From assembly GCA_023259035.1 (NCBI GenBank), contig JAHFRA010000011.1:1-64000 (forward strand): a DNA stretch of 64,000 bases, in the 5' to 3' direction. The notes beneath the pieces are model-generated. The model had not been told where the DNA came from. It saw only the letters and a list, made by a program, of their open reading frames with translations, and made no database searches. A program made the translations under genes and the position numbers. This document shows positions 27,677 to 36,935 of the stretch, piece by piece; positions within the stretch are counted from its first letter, which is position 1; every line of letters starts with the position of its first letter. This DNA comes from Gallionella sp. Its GTDB lineage: Bacteria > Pseudomonadota > Gammaproteobacteria > Burkholderiales > Gallionellaceae.

Positions 27677-28678
27677 TCAATTCGGCGCGCACATTACCAC
27701 ACCTTCGTTGCTCCAACCGCGAGACACCACTTCCTGTATGGCGGCCAGGCTGCTGGTGATGCGGTGGTTTGAATCGATACCTTGGGCAAAACCGTTATTG
27801 TAGGCGCGATAAACCGGCACTGTCCCGGTTGGGCAAGCTCCATCCAATCCCCCCGTGGTCGGCTGTGACGAGACGAAATCCAGGCTCTCGAAATTCCAGC
27901 GCTTCTGTGTAGCTGGCGTACTTTGCTGCAACTGCTTGAGAAAATCACACTCGATGGGATCGACCGTATAGAAATGCGAGTTAGGGCCGGGCGACTGGCT
28001 GCCGTAGAAGCGACAGACGGTCGTGCTGCCGCCTGATTTGAAGCTATTGCCAGTGCGAATCCATCCGGGGCCAGCGCTGCCACCGTCAATCTGCGTAGCT
28101 TCGTTTGCATCGGCAGTAATAAAGTAGTGGTCGAGAGTGGTGTTATAGAACTCGACGACATCGAGCAAAGGAGCCTGAACAGGGGAAATCGAACCGGTTA
28201 TGCCAGCGAAATTTGTCGGCGCATTGACTACGCTGTTACCGTTCCGGTTCAACGCATGTATGCCGTCAGTCGGCAATGCACTATAGGTTATGCTATCGAC
28301 GTCGGCAAAGTTCACGTTTCCATTGTTCTGAAACAGGAATCCGTTGGGTACAATATAGTCGGGAGTGACGATGCCGAGGTTCGCGAATCCCTGGGTGCCA
28401 ATCAGAAACTTATGTCCAGCCGTGCCGCCCGATAGATCCGTCGGAAAGTTGAAGGTGTGAATGCTGGCGCCCTGCGATGTGGTAATCGTGTGGCCGCCGA
28501 CGAATTCCTGGCCGCCATCGAAGGTGCTCAGCTCTATGTATTGCACCGTACCGCTTGCATCGCTGTAGAGCTCGCTCAAATCCCATAAATGAAATGTGGC
28601 GCTTGCGCTCTGTGCAAACAGTGCGCCGCCAAGCAGAATCAAAATACGTAAAATGCGAGTGGCAAATTCTGGCAACAT
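27677..28678 (-). CDS. Secreted DUF5648 domain protein
   Basis: A 333-residue exported protein. The signal peptide (about 1-28) ends in SASA. An N-terminal beta-rich domain with WDLSELYSDASGTVQYIELS (about 30-160) resembles lamin-tail-like domains. A DUF5648 C-terminal domain follows (about 170-330): EFYNTTLDHYFITAD, VCRFYG, SHFYTVDPIEC, CPTGTVPVYRAYN and GWSNEGVVMCAPN. The ATG at 28678 is chosen because AGGAGG is 7 bp upstream; the ATG at 28684 is too close. Conserved cysteines suggest disulfides. Function is unknown; probably extracellular or periplasmic. Confidence 0.85.
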   Translation of the reverse strand: MLPEFATRILRILILLGGALFAQSASATFHLWDLSELYSDASGTVQYIELSTFDGGQEFVGGHTITTSQGASIHTFNFPTDLSGGTAGHKFLIGTQGFANLGIVTPDYIVPNGFLFQNNGNVNFADVDSITYSALPTDGIHALNRNGNSVVNAPTNFAGITGSISPVQAPLLDVVEFYNTTLDHYFITADANEATQIDGGSAGPGWIRTGNSFKSGGSTTVCRFYGSQSPGPNSHFYTVDPIECDFLKQLQQSTPATQKRWNFESLDFVSSQPTTGGLDGACPTGTVPVYRAYNNGFAQGIDSNHRITSSLAAIQEVVSRGWSNEGVVMCAPN

Positions 28679-28684
28679 ATCCAT

Positions 28685-29049
28685 TCCTCCTCAATGACTG
28701 TTACGACGAAGAAATAAACAACTTGGTGCGGGGGTGCCGAATTCAACTGCACCGGTGGTTCCAAGTTTGGTGACCGTGCAAAAATGATATTCCACTGTAC
28801 CCGGATTGGGTATCGGTGTTTGACTGATTGTGGTGTAGGGGATTGAGAAATTTTATGTCAGTATCTGTCTGGCAGGGCGCAAGGAGGTGCGTTGGGTTAC
28901 ATCGAATAATCGACAGGATTGTCTCGCGAACTGGCGGCAGGAGTAGAAAGCCATTGAATATCCGGTCCGCACTAACCCGAACTTTATCGCAGTTATTGCA
29001 CCGCCCAAAAGCCGCCGTTTAGCCCACTTGTTTGGCCTGCAATACGTCC
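28685..29049. other. Intergenic region between mpl and DUF5648 gene
   Basis: About 360 bp without a supported gene; it must contain the promoter of the DUF5648 gene. On the minus strand one frame stays open from about 28855 to 28697 (containing TVEYHFCTVTKLGTTGAVEF) without a start codon, possibly a decayed gene fragment. No repeat or RNA structure was recognised. Confidence 0.35.
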
Positions 29050-30471
29050 CTACGCCAATCTTTTTAGCAGCTTCTCGTGTATCCCGCCAAAGCCGCCGTT
29101 GCTCATCACCAGCAGATGGTCACCGGAGCGTGCGGCGGCGGCGATGGCTTCGATCAATTCATCGAGATCATCCTTCACCACGGCCTTGCCGCCCAGCGGC
29201 GCGAGTGCGACGCGCGCATCCCAGCCGAGGTTGCCGGCGTAGCAGAACACCAGGTCGGCCTCTTTCAGGCTGCCGGGCAACGCATCCTTCATCACGCCCA
29301 GTTTCATCGTGTTGGAGCGCGGCTCCAGCACCGCGAGGATGCGCGATTTGCCGAGCTTGCAACGTAAACCGGCGACAGTGGTGTCGATCGCGGTGGGATG
29401 GTGCGCGAAGTCGTCGTACACGGTGATGCCGTTGACTGTGCCGCGCACTTCCATGCGCCGCTTCACGTTCTTGAATTCGCTCAAGGCTGCCAAGCCTTGC
29501 GCCACCGGCACGCCGACATGACGCGCGGCGGCAAGCGCGGCAAGCGCGTTCATGCGGTTATGTTCGCCGAGCAAATCCCAGTGCAGCGTGCCTTGCACTG
29601 CGCTGTTGAGCGTCACACGATTATCAGCATCAATCTGCCAGCCCTCATCGCTGCCGAACTTCTCTACCGGTGTCCAGCAACCGCGTTGGAGCACGCGCTG
29701 CAATGCTTCCTCGCGTCCGTTGCACACCACCAACCCGTTGCCGGGAACGGTGCGCACCAAGTGGTGAAACTGCGTCTCGATGGCTGCGAGATCGGCAAAG
29801 ATGTCGGCGTGGTCGAATTCGAGATTGTTCAGGATCGCGGTGCGCGGACGGTAGTGCACAAATTTGGAACGCTTGTCGAAGAAGGCGGTATCGTATTCGT
29901 CGGCCTCGATGACAAAGAACGGCGAAATCCCCCCTAGCCCCCCTTTTTCAAAGTGGGGAACGGTTGTGCCGGTGTCATTGGTGTTACCCCCCTTTGAAAA
30001 AGGGGGGCAGGGGGGATTTTGGTTTAACCGCGCCGAGACGCCGAAATTCTGCGGCACGCCGCCGATCAGGAAACCGGGGTTCAGCCCGGCGTATTCCAGT
30101 ATCCACGCCAGCATCGAAGCGGTGCTCGTCTTGCCGTGCGTGCCTGCCACGCCCAGCACCCATTTGTCGCGCAGCAGTGTATCCGCCAGCCATTGCGGGC
30201 CGGAGGCATAGGGCAGGTTGCGGTTGAGAATTTCCTCCATCAGCGGGTTGCCACGCGACACCACATTGCCGATGACGAAAATATCAGGCTTGAGGTTAAG
30301 CTGTTCCACACCAAAGCCTTCGATCAGCTCGATGCCTTGTGCTTCCAGTTGCGTGCTCATCGGCGGATAGACATTGGCATCGCAGCCGGTGACGCGGTAG
30401 CCCGCCTGTTTGGCGATGGCCGCGATGCCGCCCATGAACGTGCCGCAGATGCCGAGAATGTGAATGTGCAT
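29050..30471 (-). CDS. mpl: Murein tripeptide ligase Mpl, with in-frame palindrome insertion
   Basis: Recycles murein tripeptide by ligating L-Ala-gamma-D-Glu-meso-DAP to UDP-MurNAc in the cytoplasm. The 473-residue Mur-ligase fold has MHIHILGICGTFMGGIA, the P-loop GVAGTHGKTSTASML and FVIEADEYDTAFFDKRSKFVHY. Residues about 151-182 (including PCPPFSKGG and VPHFEKGGLGG) are absent from the family and are encoded by a C-rich palindromic repeat (29925-30019) inserted in frame just before FVIEADEYD. The enzyme is probably still functional, since all flanking motifs are intact. It has a role in the same recycling pathway as AmpD. Confidence 0.93.
   Translation of the reverse strand: MHIHILGICGTFMGGIAAIAKQAGYRVTGCDANVYPPMSTQLEAQGIELIEGFGVEQLNLKPDIFVIGNVVSRGNPLMEEILNRNLPYASGPQWLADTLLRDKWVLGVAGTHGKTSTASMLAWILEYAGLNPGFLIGGVPQNFGVSARLNQNPPCPPFSKGGNTNDTGTTVPHFEKGGLGGISPFFVIEADEYDTAFFDKRSKFVHYRPRTAILNNLEFDHADIFADLAAIETQFHHLVRTVPGNGLVVCNGREEALQRVLQRGCWTPVEKFGSDEGWQIDADNRVTLNSAVQGTLHWDLLGEHNRMNALAALAAARHVGVPVAQGLAALSEFKNVKRRMEVRGTVNGITVYDDFAHHPTAIDTTVAGLRCKLGKSRILAVLEPRSNTMKLGVMKDALPGSLKEADLVFCYAGNLGWDARVALAPLGGKAVVKDDLDELIEAIAAAARSGDHLLVMSNGGFGGIHEKLLKRLA
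29925..30019. repeat. C-rich palindromic element inserted in mpl
   Basis: Near-perfect inverted arms, AAATCCCCCCTAGCCCCCC at 29925-29943 (continuing TTTTT) and its complement ending at 30019, enclose about 50 bp. Each arm is itself followed by a smaller palindrome around CAAAGTGGGG and CCCCCCTTTG. It adds about 32 codons without a stop on the coding strand. Confidence 0.85.
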
Positions 30472-30515
30472 GTTAGTTCTACTTCTTTACGAAGCAGCAA
30501 TCTCCAACTTAAGTT

Positions 30516-30616
30516 CCGTTCGTGCCGAGCCTGTCGAAGCATGTGCGGCGCACAGCTATTTCACCCTTCGGCAAAGCCTTTAATCCTGAGCGCGGTCGAA
30601 GGGTCAGGGCGAACGG
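30516..30616. repeat. Nested palindromic repeat between mpl and DUF486 gene
   Basis: Outer arms CCGTTCG (30516-30522) and CGAACGG (30610-30616) enclose inner arms CCCTTCG and CGAAGGG. The text GTGCCGAGCCTGTCGAAGC matches a repeat I recognise as common in proteobacterial intergenic regions (containing variants of GAGCCTGTCGAAG). It occupies most of the space between mpl and the following gene. Confidence 0.65.
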
Positions 30617-30623
30617 TTTTCTT

Positions 30624-30977
30624 CTAGACCCGAAAAATAAAATATACCGCGCCCATCAGGCACAGCGCCGCATACAGATAATCCCACTTCAGCGGCTGGC
30701 TCATGTACAGCACCGCGAACGGCACGAACACCAACAGCGTGATGACCTCCTGCAATATCTTCAGCTGCCCGAGGCTGAGCGCAGTGTAGCCGATGCGATT
30801 GGCGGGCACCTGCAACAGGTACTCGAACAGCGCGATACCCCAGCTAATCAGCGCCGCGATATACCACGGCGAGGCCGCCAGATTCTTCAGATGCCCGTAC
30901 CAGGCAAACGTCATGAACAGGTTGGAGACGGCAAGCATCAGCGCCGTGACCAGCAATGGATGTGAGATTAGTCCCAT
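30624..30977 (-). CDS. DMT family membrane protein (DUF486)
   Basis: A 117-residue protein with four predicted membrane helices, of the DUF486 family, which resembles half of a drug/metabolite transporter. Typical motifs are FMTFAWYGHLK near residue 22 and EYLLQVPANRIGY near 52, with GQLKILQEVITLLVFVPFAV after. Small DMT proteins usually act as dimers; no substrate is known. A predicted start ATG at 30977 has no strong Shine-Dalgarno. Confidence 0.85.
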   Translation of the reverse strand: MGLISHPLLVTALMLAVSNLFMTFAWYGHLKNLAASPWYIAALISWGIALFEYLLQVPANRIGYTALSLGQLKILQEVITLLVFVPFAVLYMSQPLKWDYLYAALCLMGAVYFIFRV

Positions 30978-31033
30978 CTGTTGTTTTCTCTTCCGCAGAC
31001 TGTCGGACAGCGTAGTAGCTTTGCAATACGCTG

Positions 31034-31489
31034 TTAACGGACGCCCATCAACTCCACATCGAACATCAGCGTCGCATTCGGCGGGATTGCACCCGGTGCG
31101 CCGCGTGCGCCATAACCGAGATGCGGCGGGATAATCAGCGTGCGTTGCCCGCCCACCTTCATGCCTTCAATGCCCTGTTCCCATCCGTCGATAACCATCC
31201 CGGCGCCGAGCTTAAATTCGATCGGTGCGCCACGGTCGCGCGAGCTGTCGAACTTTTTGCCCTTGTTTTCTTTAGCGGAGGCGTCATACAGCCAGCCGGT
31301 GTAATGCACGGCCACTTCGCGCCCCGCCGTGGCTTTGTCGCCCGAGCCCAGCTTATGGTCGGTTTTTACCAGCTTGGTTATATCAATGGCTTCTTTCTTG
31401 GTTACGGCTTTTTCGGCATAGGCGGTGGTTGAAAAAACACCGGCAACCAGCAGCAATGCCAGAGGGAAAAACAAGATACGTTTCATCAT
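31034..31489 (-). CDS. Exported FKBP-type peptidyl-prolyl isomerase
   Basis: A 151-residue periplasmic prolyl isomerase. A signal peptide (about 1-25, PLALLLVAGVFSTTAYA) precedes a single FKBP domain with [19 protein letters not shown] and [19 protein letters not shown]. The ATG at 31489 is favoured by AAAGGAGC about 8 bp upstream; an ATG one codon later is also possible. It is next to a second FKBP gene of strongly similar sequence (60 bp apart), so the two arose by tandem duplication. Confidence 0.9.
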   Translation of the reverse strand: MMKRILFFPLALLLVAGVFSTTAYAEKAVTKKEAIDITKLVKTDHKLGSGDKATAGREVAVHYTGWLYDASAKENKGKKFDSSRDRGAPIEFKLGAGMVIDGWEQGIEGMKVGGQRTLIIPPHLGYGARGAPGAIPPNATLMFDVELMGVR

Positions 31490-31548
31490 TTGTAATGCTC
31501 CTTTGAAATAAATTTTAGTCTTTGCGAGGCGCCCTGCGCAGGCAGGAA

Positions 31549-31896
31549 TCAATTCACACCCAGCAATTCGACATCAAACACCAGCGTCGCATTCGGCGGA
31601 ATTACCCCGCCCGCGCCGCGTGCGCCATAGCCGAGATTGGCTGGAATAACCAGCGTGCGTTGCCCGCCCACCTTCATACCTTCGACGCCCTGGTCCCAGC
31701 CCTTAATCACATGCCCTGCGCCGAGCGGGAAATCGAACGGTTCATTGCGGTCGCGCGAGCTGTCGAATTTTGCGCCTTTATTTTCAGGCGCGGCCTCGTC
31801 GTACAGCCAGCCGGTGTAATGCACCACCACCCTTTTGCCGTTGGTCGCCAGATCGCCTTCGCCCAGCTTGCTATCGGTTTTAATCAGTTCAGTCAT
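31549..31896 (-). CDS. FKBP-type peptidyl-prolyl isomerase without signal peptide
   Basis: A 115-residue FKBP domain beginning [15 protein letters not shown], with [19 protein letters not shown] and [19 protein letters not shown]. From this ATG it would be cytoplasmic. Upstream codons (31897 to about 32009) encode, in a shifted frame, [20 protein letters not shown], a signal peptide like that of the neighbouring FKBP. One base in an A6 run at 31946-31951 would join the two frames. A longer TTG start at 32010 gives a nonsense N-terminus. Either an exported paralogue lost export by frameshift, or the sequence has an indel error. Confidence 0.82.
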   Translation of the reverse strand: MTELIKTDSKLGEGDLATNGKRVVVHYTGWLYDEAAPENKGAKFDSSRDRNEPFDFPLGAGHVIKGWDQGVEGMKVGGQRTLVIPANLGYGARGAGGVIPPNATLVFDVELLGVN

Positions 31897-32092
31897 GTTG
31901 CCTGTTTCCTTCTGTGTTGTGGCTTGTTCAGGGCAAGCCGTGGTTAAAAAATGCCGGCCGACAACAGTACGGCCAGCGGTAAAAAAGCAAGGCTTATCGT
32001 TCGTTTCCAATTATTCTTTTGTGAGGTGGACAACTTTTCCCACTATCAAACAGGGCAGCGTGGGCACGTTGTACACACGCTGCTTGACTGCC

Positions 32093-32293
32093 TTATTCTT
32101 CAAGCGACCCTTCCCGCTCTTTCTTGTATTTGTCGTAGCTTGGTGTGGGAAAGATAGCGCGTTCGTTCGGCGTTCTCTTCGCCTCGTTGTTATTCTTTAT
32201 GCCTTCATACACGCCTTGATACGGATCGTTGGTGCAAGCCACAAGCAGAATTGCGGTCAGCAAAAAGAGGCTAGCCTTCATCACTTTTTCCAT
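32093..32293 (-). CDS. Small lipoprotein
   Basis: A 66-residue protein with a lipoprotein signal: basic start MEKVMK, hydrophobic core and lipobox LLVAC at residues 17-20 or so. The mature part (TNDPYQGVYEGI...) is short, charged and without a recognised domain. An alternative start at the internal ATG (32281) would leave the lipobox intact. Function is unknown. It lies between the FKBP pair and metH on the same strand. Confidence 0.75.
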   Translation of the reverse strand: MEKVMKASLFLLTAILLVACTNDPYQGVYEGIKNNNEAKRTPNERAIFPTPSYDKYKKEREGSLEE

Positions 32294-32347
32294 TTAGTTT
32301 CGTAAACTGGATTCGGCCAAAAGTATTCTCGGATGAGGGTTTCCATC

Positions 32348-35300
32348 CTAATAGCTCAACACTGGCGCCAGCCAGCGTTCCGCCTCTTCAACACTCCAGC
32401 CTTTGCGCTTGGCGTAGTCCGCCACCTGATCCCTGTCCAGCTTGCCGGTGGCGAAATATTGCGCCTGCGGATGCGCAAAGTAAAAGCCGCTCACGGCTGC
32501 TGTAGGCAGCATCGCGTAGCTTTCGGTGAGTGTGATACCTGCGTTTTCCGGTGCCATCAAGAGTTCAAACAGCGCGCCTTTCTCGGTATGTTCAGGGCAG
32601 GCCGGATAGCCGGGCGCGGGGCGGATGCCGCGATATTGCTCGGCAATCAGCGCATCGTTATCCAGCGTCTCGTCCGCCGCATAGCCCCAGAATTCGCGGC
32701 GCGCGCGCGCGTGCAGCAACTCGGCGAAGGCTTCGGCGAGACGGTCGGCCAGCGACTTGAGCAGGATCGCGTTGTAGTCGTCGTGGCGCTTCTCGAATTC
32801 GGCCACTCGCGCGTCGATGCCGATGCCGGTGGTGACGGCGAACGCGCCGATGTAATCCGCGACCCCTGTTTCCTTCGGCGCGATGAAATCGGCCAGGCAA
32901 TAGTTCGGGATGTTGTCCGGTTTTTTTGATTGCTGGCGCAGGTTGTGCCAAGTCATCGCCACCTTGCTGCGTGTTTCATCGGAGTAGATTTCGATGTCGT
33001 CGCTATTGACGCTGTTCGCCGGGAACAGGCCGAACACGGCATTCGCGGTAAGCCATTTTTCGCCGATGATCTTTTTCAGCATCGCCTGCGCGTCGGCGAA
33101 CAGCTTGCGCGCTTCTTCGCCCACTGCTGCGTCCTGCAATATTCTCGGATAACGCCCGGATAGTTCCCATGCCTGAAAGAACGGCGACCAGTCGATATGT
33201 TCGGCGATCTTGTCCAGCGGGTAATTCTCGAATTTGTGTACGCCCATCAGCCACGGTTTCGGTGGAACGTAAATCCCCCTCAATCCCCCTTTTTGCGAGT
33301 TGGGCGAAAAACCGCCCATCCCTGCCGACTCCGATTCAAAGGGGGAGGCAGATGCCGTGGGAGCGGTGGTCTCCTCCCTTTGCAAAAGGGGGTTGGGATA
33401 ACCAGCGACTTGGCTATCGTCTTTTGATAGCCTAGTCGAATGGCTAGTTGTTTTATCAGGGATTTGCTTTGCCCAGTTTGTTTTCAGCCCATGCGCCCGC
33501 GCCTCGGCCAGCGTGACATACACAGCCTTGCTCTTCTTGCCTTCGTGCTGCTCGCGCGCCGCAGCATAGTCCGCCTTGATGCCCGCGATGTATTCGTCGC
33601 GCAATGTGCCGGAGAGCAGGTTGCTGCACACGCCCACCGCGCGCGACGCATCGGTGACATATACCGTCGCGCCGCTTGGGTAGTTCGGTTCGATCTTCAC
33701 GGCGGTATGTACGCGCGACGTGGTCGCGCCGCCGATCATCAGCGGAATGGTGAAGCCCTGGCGCTGCATCTCTTTCGCCACATGCGCCATTTCTTCCAGC
33801 GACGGCGTGATCAGCCCGGACAGGCCGATGATGTCTGCCTTGTGCTCGCGCGCGGTGTCGAGTATCTGCTGGCATGGCACCATTACGCCCATGTTCACCA
33901 CCTCGAAATTGTTGCACTGCAACACCACGGTGACGATGTTCTTGCCGATGTCGTGCACATCGCCCTTGACCGTCGCCATCACGATCTTGCCCTTGGCGCT
34001 GGTGTTGCCGGTGCGCAGTTTTTCCGCTTCGATATACGGCACCAGATGCGCCACCGCCTGCTTCATCACGCGCGCCGATTTCACCACCTGCGGCAGGAAC
34101 ATCTTGCCCGCGCCGAACAGGTCGCCGACCACGTTCATGCCGGTCATCAGCGGGCCTTCGATCACCTCGACCGGGAATTCCGCCTGGCGGCGCGCTTCTT
34201 CGGTGTCTTCGACAATGTAAGTGGTGATGCCACGCACCAGCGCGTGAGTCAGGCGCTCCTGCACCGTGCCCTTGCGCCATTCCAGATCCTCGACTTGCGC
34301 CTTGCCGCCGCCCTTCACCGTCTCGGCCAGCATCACCAGACGCTCACCCGCATCGGGCCGGTGGTTCAGCACCACATCTTCCACCGCGTCGCGCAATGCG
34401 ATTGGAATTTCCTCGTACACGCCGAGTTGCCCGGCGTTGACGATGCCCATGGTCAGGCCAGCCTTGATTGTGTGGTACAGGAACACGGTATGGATTGCCT
34501 CGCGCACCATCTCGTTGCCACGAAAGCTGAACGACACGTTCGAAACGCCGCCGCTGATCTTGGCGTAGGGCAGATGCTGCTTGATCCAGCGCGTGGCCTC
34601 GATGAAAATCACCGCGTAGTTGTTGTGTTCTTCGATGCCGGTGGCAATCGCAAAAATATTCGGGTCGAAAATAATGTCTTCTGGCGGGAAGCCGACGCGA
34701 TTCACCAGAATGCCATAGCAACGCTGGCATATCTCCGTCTTGCGTTTATAGGTGTCGGCCTGGCCCTGCTCGTCGAACGCCATCACCACCGCCGCCGCGC
34801 CATAGCGGCGCACCAGTGTGGCGTATTTGATGAAATTTGCTTCGCCCTCTTTCAGCGAAATCGAATTGACGATGGCCTTGCCCTGCACGCACTTCAGCCC
34901 TGCCTCGATCACTTCCCACTTGGACGAATCGATCATCAGCGGCACTTTGGAGATGTCCGGCTCGGAGGCGATCAGGTTGAGGAACTTCACCATCGCGGCC
35001 TGCGAATCGAGCATCGCCTCGTCCATGTTGATGTCGATGATCTGCGCGCCGTTCTCCACCTGGTTGCGCGCCACGTCCAGCGCTTGCGCGTAATCGCCGC
35101 TCAGGATCAGACGCGCAAACATCTTCGAGCCGGTGACATTGGTGCGCTCGCCGACATTGACGAACAGCGAGTCATCGCCGACATTGAACGGTTCCAGCCC
35201 GGACAGGCGCAGTTTCTTTTCGATGTCGGGAATGCGGCGCGGCGGCACATCTTTCAGCGCCTCGGCGATGGCTTTAATATGTGCGGGCGACGTGCCGCAA

Positions 35301-36262
35301 CAGCCTCCGGCGATGTTGAGAAAGCCGCTGGTGGCAAATTCTTTTACCAGTCGCGCAGTTTTTTCCGGCAGCTCATCGTAGCCGGTTTCGGACAACGGAT
35401 TGGGCAACCCAGCGTTGGGATGCGCGCTGATATAACAGCTCGCGACGCGCGACAGTTCTTCCACATACGGGCGCATCAGTTCAGCGCCCAGCGCGCAGTT
35501 CAGGCCGATCGACAATGGCTTCGCGTGCGACAGGGAATTCCAGAACGCCTCGGTAGTCTGGCCGGACAGCGTGCGTCCCGAAGCATCGGTGATCGTTCCT
35601 GAAATCATGATCGGCACGCGCACCTTATGTTGCTCGAAATATCGCTCGATTGCAAACAGCGCGGCCTTGGCGTTGAGCGTGTCGAAAATGGTTTCGACCA
35701 TCAAAATATCCGCGCCGCCGTCGAGCAGGCCGCGTATCGCTTCGGTGTAGCTTTCCACCAGTTCGTCGAAGGTGACGTTGCGCGCGCCGGGGTCGTTCAC
35801 GTCCGGCGAGATCGACGCGGTGCGCCCGGTCGGCCCGAGCACGCCCGCGACGAAGCGCGGCTTGTCCCTGGTGGAAAATTCATCGCACAGCCCGCGCGCC
35901 AGCTGCGCACCGGCCATGTTCAACTCGTACACCAGATGCTGCATCTGGTAATCCGCCATCGAGACGGAGTTGGAGTTGAACGTGCAGGTCTCCAGAATAT
36001 CCGCGCCCGCTTCGAGATACTGGCGGTGGATGCCGCCGATAACGTGCGGCTGGGTCAGCAGCAGCAGATCGTTGTTGCCTTTCACATCAATCGTGTGGTC
36101 GGCAAAGGTTTTGCGCGCACCGTTGTAATCGCCGTATAACTCCGTGCCGCGATAATGCGCCTCGGTCAGCTTGTGGCGCTGGATCATCGTGCCCATTGCG
36201 CCATCCAGAATCAGAATGCGTTTTTGCAGCTGCTGCTCAAGCGGGTGGGTGTTGCCGGTCAT
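32348..36262 (-). CDS. metH: Cobalamin-dependent methionine synthase, with repeat insertion
   Basis: Transfers methyl from methyl-tetrahydrofolate via cob(I)alamin to homocysteine. At 1304 residues it is longer than usual (about 1230). Domains in order: homocysteine-binding (about 1-330, zinc cysteines GGCCGTSP), pterin-binding (about 355-620), B12 cap and B12-binding ([12 protein letters not shown], His near 770 as lower ligand) and AdoMet reactivation (about 1000-1304). Residues about 932-999, between the last two domains, are encoded by repeat sequence (33265-33467) and are not family sequence. The insertion sits in the interdomain linker, so activity may persist. Confidence 0.95.
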   Translation of the reverse strand: MTGNTHPLEQQLQKRILILDGAMGTMIQRHKLTEAHYRGTELYGDYNGARKTFADHTIDVKGNNDLLLLTQPHVIGGIHRQYLEAGADILETCTFNSNSVSMADYQMQHLVYELNMAGAQLARGLCDEFSTRDKPRFVAGVLGPTGRTASISPDVNDPGARNVTFDELVESYTEAIRGLLDGGADILMVETIFDTLNAKAALFAIERYFEQHKVRVPIMISGTITDASGRTLSGQTTEAFWNSLSHAKPLSIGLNCALGAELMRPYVEELSRVASCYISAHPNAGLPNPLSETGYDELPEKTARLVKEFATSGFLNIAGGCCGTSPAHIKAIAEALKDVPPRRIPDIEKKLRLSGLEPFNVGDDSLFVNVGERTNVTGSKMFARLILSGDYAQALDVARNQVENGAQIIDINMDEAMLDSQAAMVKFLNLIASEPDISKVPLMIDSSKWEVIEAGLKCVQGKAIVNSISLKEGEANFIKYATLVRRYGAAAVVMAFDEQGQADTYKRKTEICQRCYGILVNRVGFPPEDIIFDPNIFAIATGIEEHNNYAVIFIEATRWIKQHLPYAKISGGVSNVSFSFRGNEMVREAIHTVFLYHTIKAGLTMGIVNAGQLGVYEEIPIALRDAVEDVVLNHRPDAGERLVMLAETVKGGGKAQVEDLEWRKGTVQERLTHALVRGITTYIVEDTEEARRQAEFPVEVIEGPLMTGMNVVGDLFGAGKMFLPQVVKSARVMKQAVAHLVPYIEAEKLRTGNTSAKGKIVMATVKGDVHDIGKNIVTVVLQCNNFEVVNMGVMVPCQQILDTAREHKADIIGLSGLITPSLEEMAHVAKEMQRQGFTIPLMIGGATTSRVHTAVKIEPNYPSGATVYVTDASRAVGVCSNLLSGTLRDEYIAGIKADYAAAREQHEGKKSKAVYVTLAEARAHGLKTNWAKQIPDKTTSHSTRLSKDDSQVAGYPNPLLQREETTAPTASASPFESESAGMGGFSPNSQKGGLRGIYVPPKPWLMGVHKFENYPLDKIAEHIDWSPFFQAWELSGRYPRILQDAAVGEEARKLFADAQAMLKKIIGEKWLTANAVFGLFPANSVNSDDIEIYSDETRSKVAMTWHNLRQQSKKPDNIPNYCLADFIAPKETGVADYIGAFAVTTGIGIDARVAEFEKRHDDYNAILLKSLADRLAEAFAELLHARARREFWGYAADETLDNDALIAEQYRGIRPAPGYPACPEHTEKGALFELLMAPENAGITLTESYAMLPTAAVSGFYFAHPQAQYFATGKLDRDQVADYAKRKGWSVEEAERWLAPVLSY
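33265..33467. repeat. Compound repeat insertion inside metH
   Basis: Two repeats sit side by side within the reading frame. One is a C-rich palindrome (AAATCCCCCTCAATCCCCC at 33271-33289, matching AAGGGGGTTGGGATA near 33386-33400). The other is a hairpin repeat with stem GGCTATC/GATAGCC and loop GTCTTTT, related to the copy at 6342-6408. Together they add about 65 codons. Confidence 0.8.
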
Positions 36263-36430
36263 GATGTGTAGCCTGAAAAATGAGCGCGAATTTTACCATG
36301 TAACGACACTAACGCTGCTCCCCTGCCCGCAAGTTACCTTGTAGGTTGCTGCCAAATTAAAGTGCACTTGAATTTAATAAATGTTTTATGATTGCCGCGT
36401 TTTATTCTGCACTTGAGCAAAGGAGGAACC

Positions 36431-36766
36431 ATGTTTTGCTTCACACGTATTGCTGCAACTTCACTGATAGTTTTCTTGCTCGCAGCTTGCGGCACTGTCC
36501 AAGTGGGGCGGAATTTTGACATGCGCGCGTTCGAAACGAAGATTGAGCGCGGTGTTTCTACACAAAGCCAGATTCGCGCATGGCTCGGTGCGCCGACGGG
36601 CACAGGGATTAATGTGGATACGGGCGGCGAACGCTTTGACGAATGGACGTATTATTTTGCTTTAGGGAAGCTGTCCGATATGTCCGGCGCAAACGTGAAA
36701 ATGTTGCAAATCAAATTTGACAAGCAGGGAATCGTACGCGGCTACAACTGGTCAACTTCGGAGTAA
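36431..36766 (+). CDS. Small lipoprotein, BamE/SmpA-like
   Basis: A 111-residue protein whose lipobox LLAAC lies near residue 20 (MFCFTRIAATSLIVFLLAAC). The mature part has TKIERGVSTQSQIRAWLGAPTG, resembling the helix-turn of SmpA/OmlA (BamE) domains, and then beta-rich sequence. The ATG at 36431 has an excellent Shine-Dalgarno (AAAGGAGGAACC). A role in outer-membrane protein assembly is only suggested by the domain resemblance. It is monocistronic and divergent from metH. Confidence 0.78.
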   Translation: MFCFTRIAATSLIVFLLAACGTVQVGRNFDMRAFETKIERGVSTQSQIRAWLGAPTGTGINVDTGGERFDEWTYYFALGKLSDMSGANVKMLQIKFDKQGIVRGYNWSTSE

Positions 36767-36856
36767 AAGCAGAAGTTGAATCAGCCGCTGCCCGTCAAAT
36801 CAAATCTGGATTATTGAGCCTTACATAAATGAAGGCAGCGTGCAAAACCAGCAAGT

Positions 36857-36886
36857 CCGTCATTCTGGCCCTCGCCGGAATGACGG
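36857..36886. terminator. Hairpin between lipoprotein gene and cysN
   Basis: CCGTCATTCTGGC-CCTC-GCCGGAATGACGG is a 13-bp stem with one G-T pair, placed between two convergent genes, where it could end both transcripts. It also matches a dispersed repeat motif (CCGTCATTCCGGC type). There is no clear U-run. Confidence 0.55.
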
Positions 36887-36935
36887 CTGCTATATCTGCC
36901 TCTGTCATGAATCAAGTAGAGGGCGATAATACGCT

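Noticed and set aside
27524-27772. Plus-strand open frame overlapping the DUF5648 gene end
   Set aside because: It runs antisense into a gene with strong domain motifs and has no ribosome binding site.
36263-36430. Riboswitch (cobalamin or SAH type) upstream of metH
   Set aside because: The minus-strand leader was read for the usual conserved blocks and none fits.
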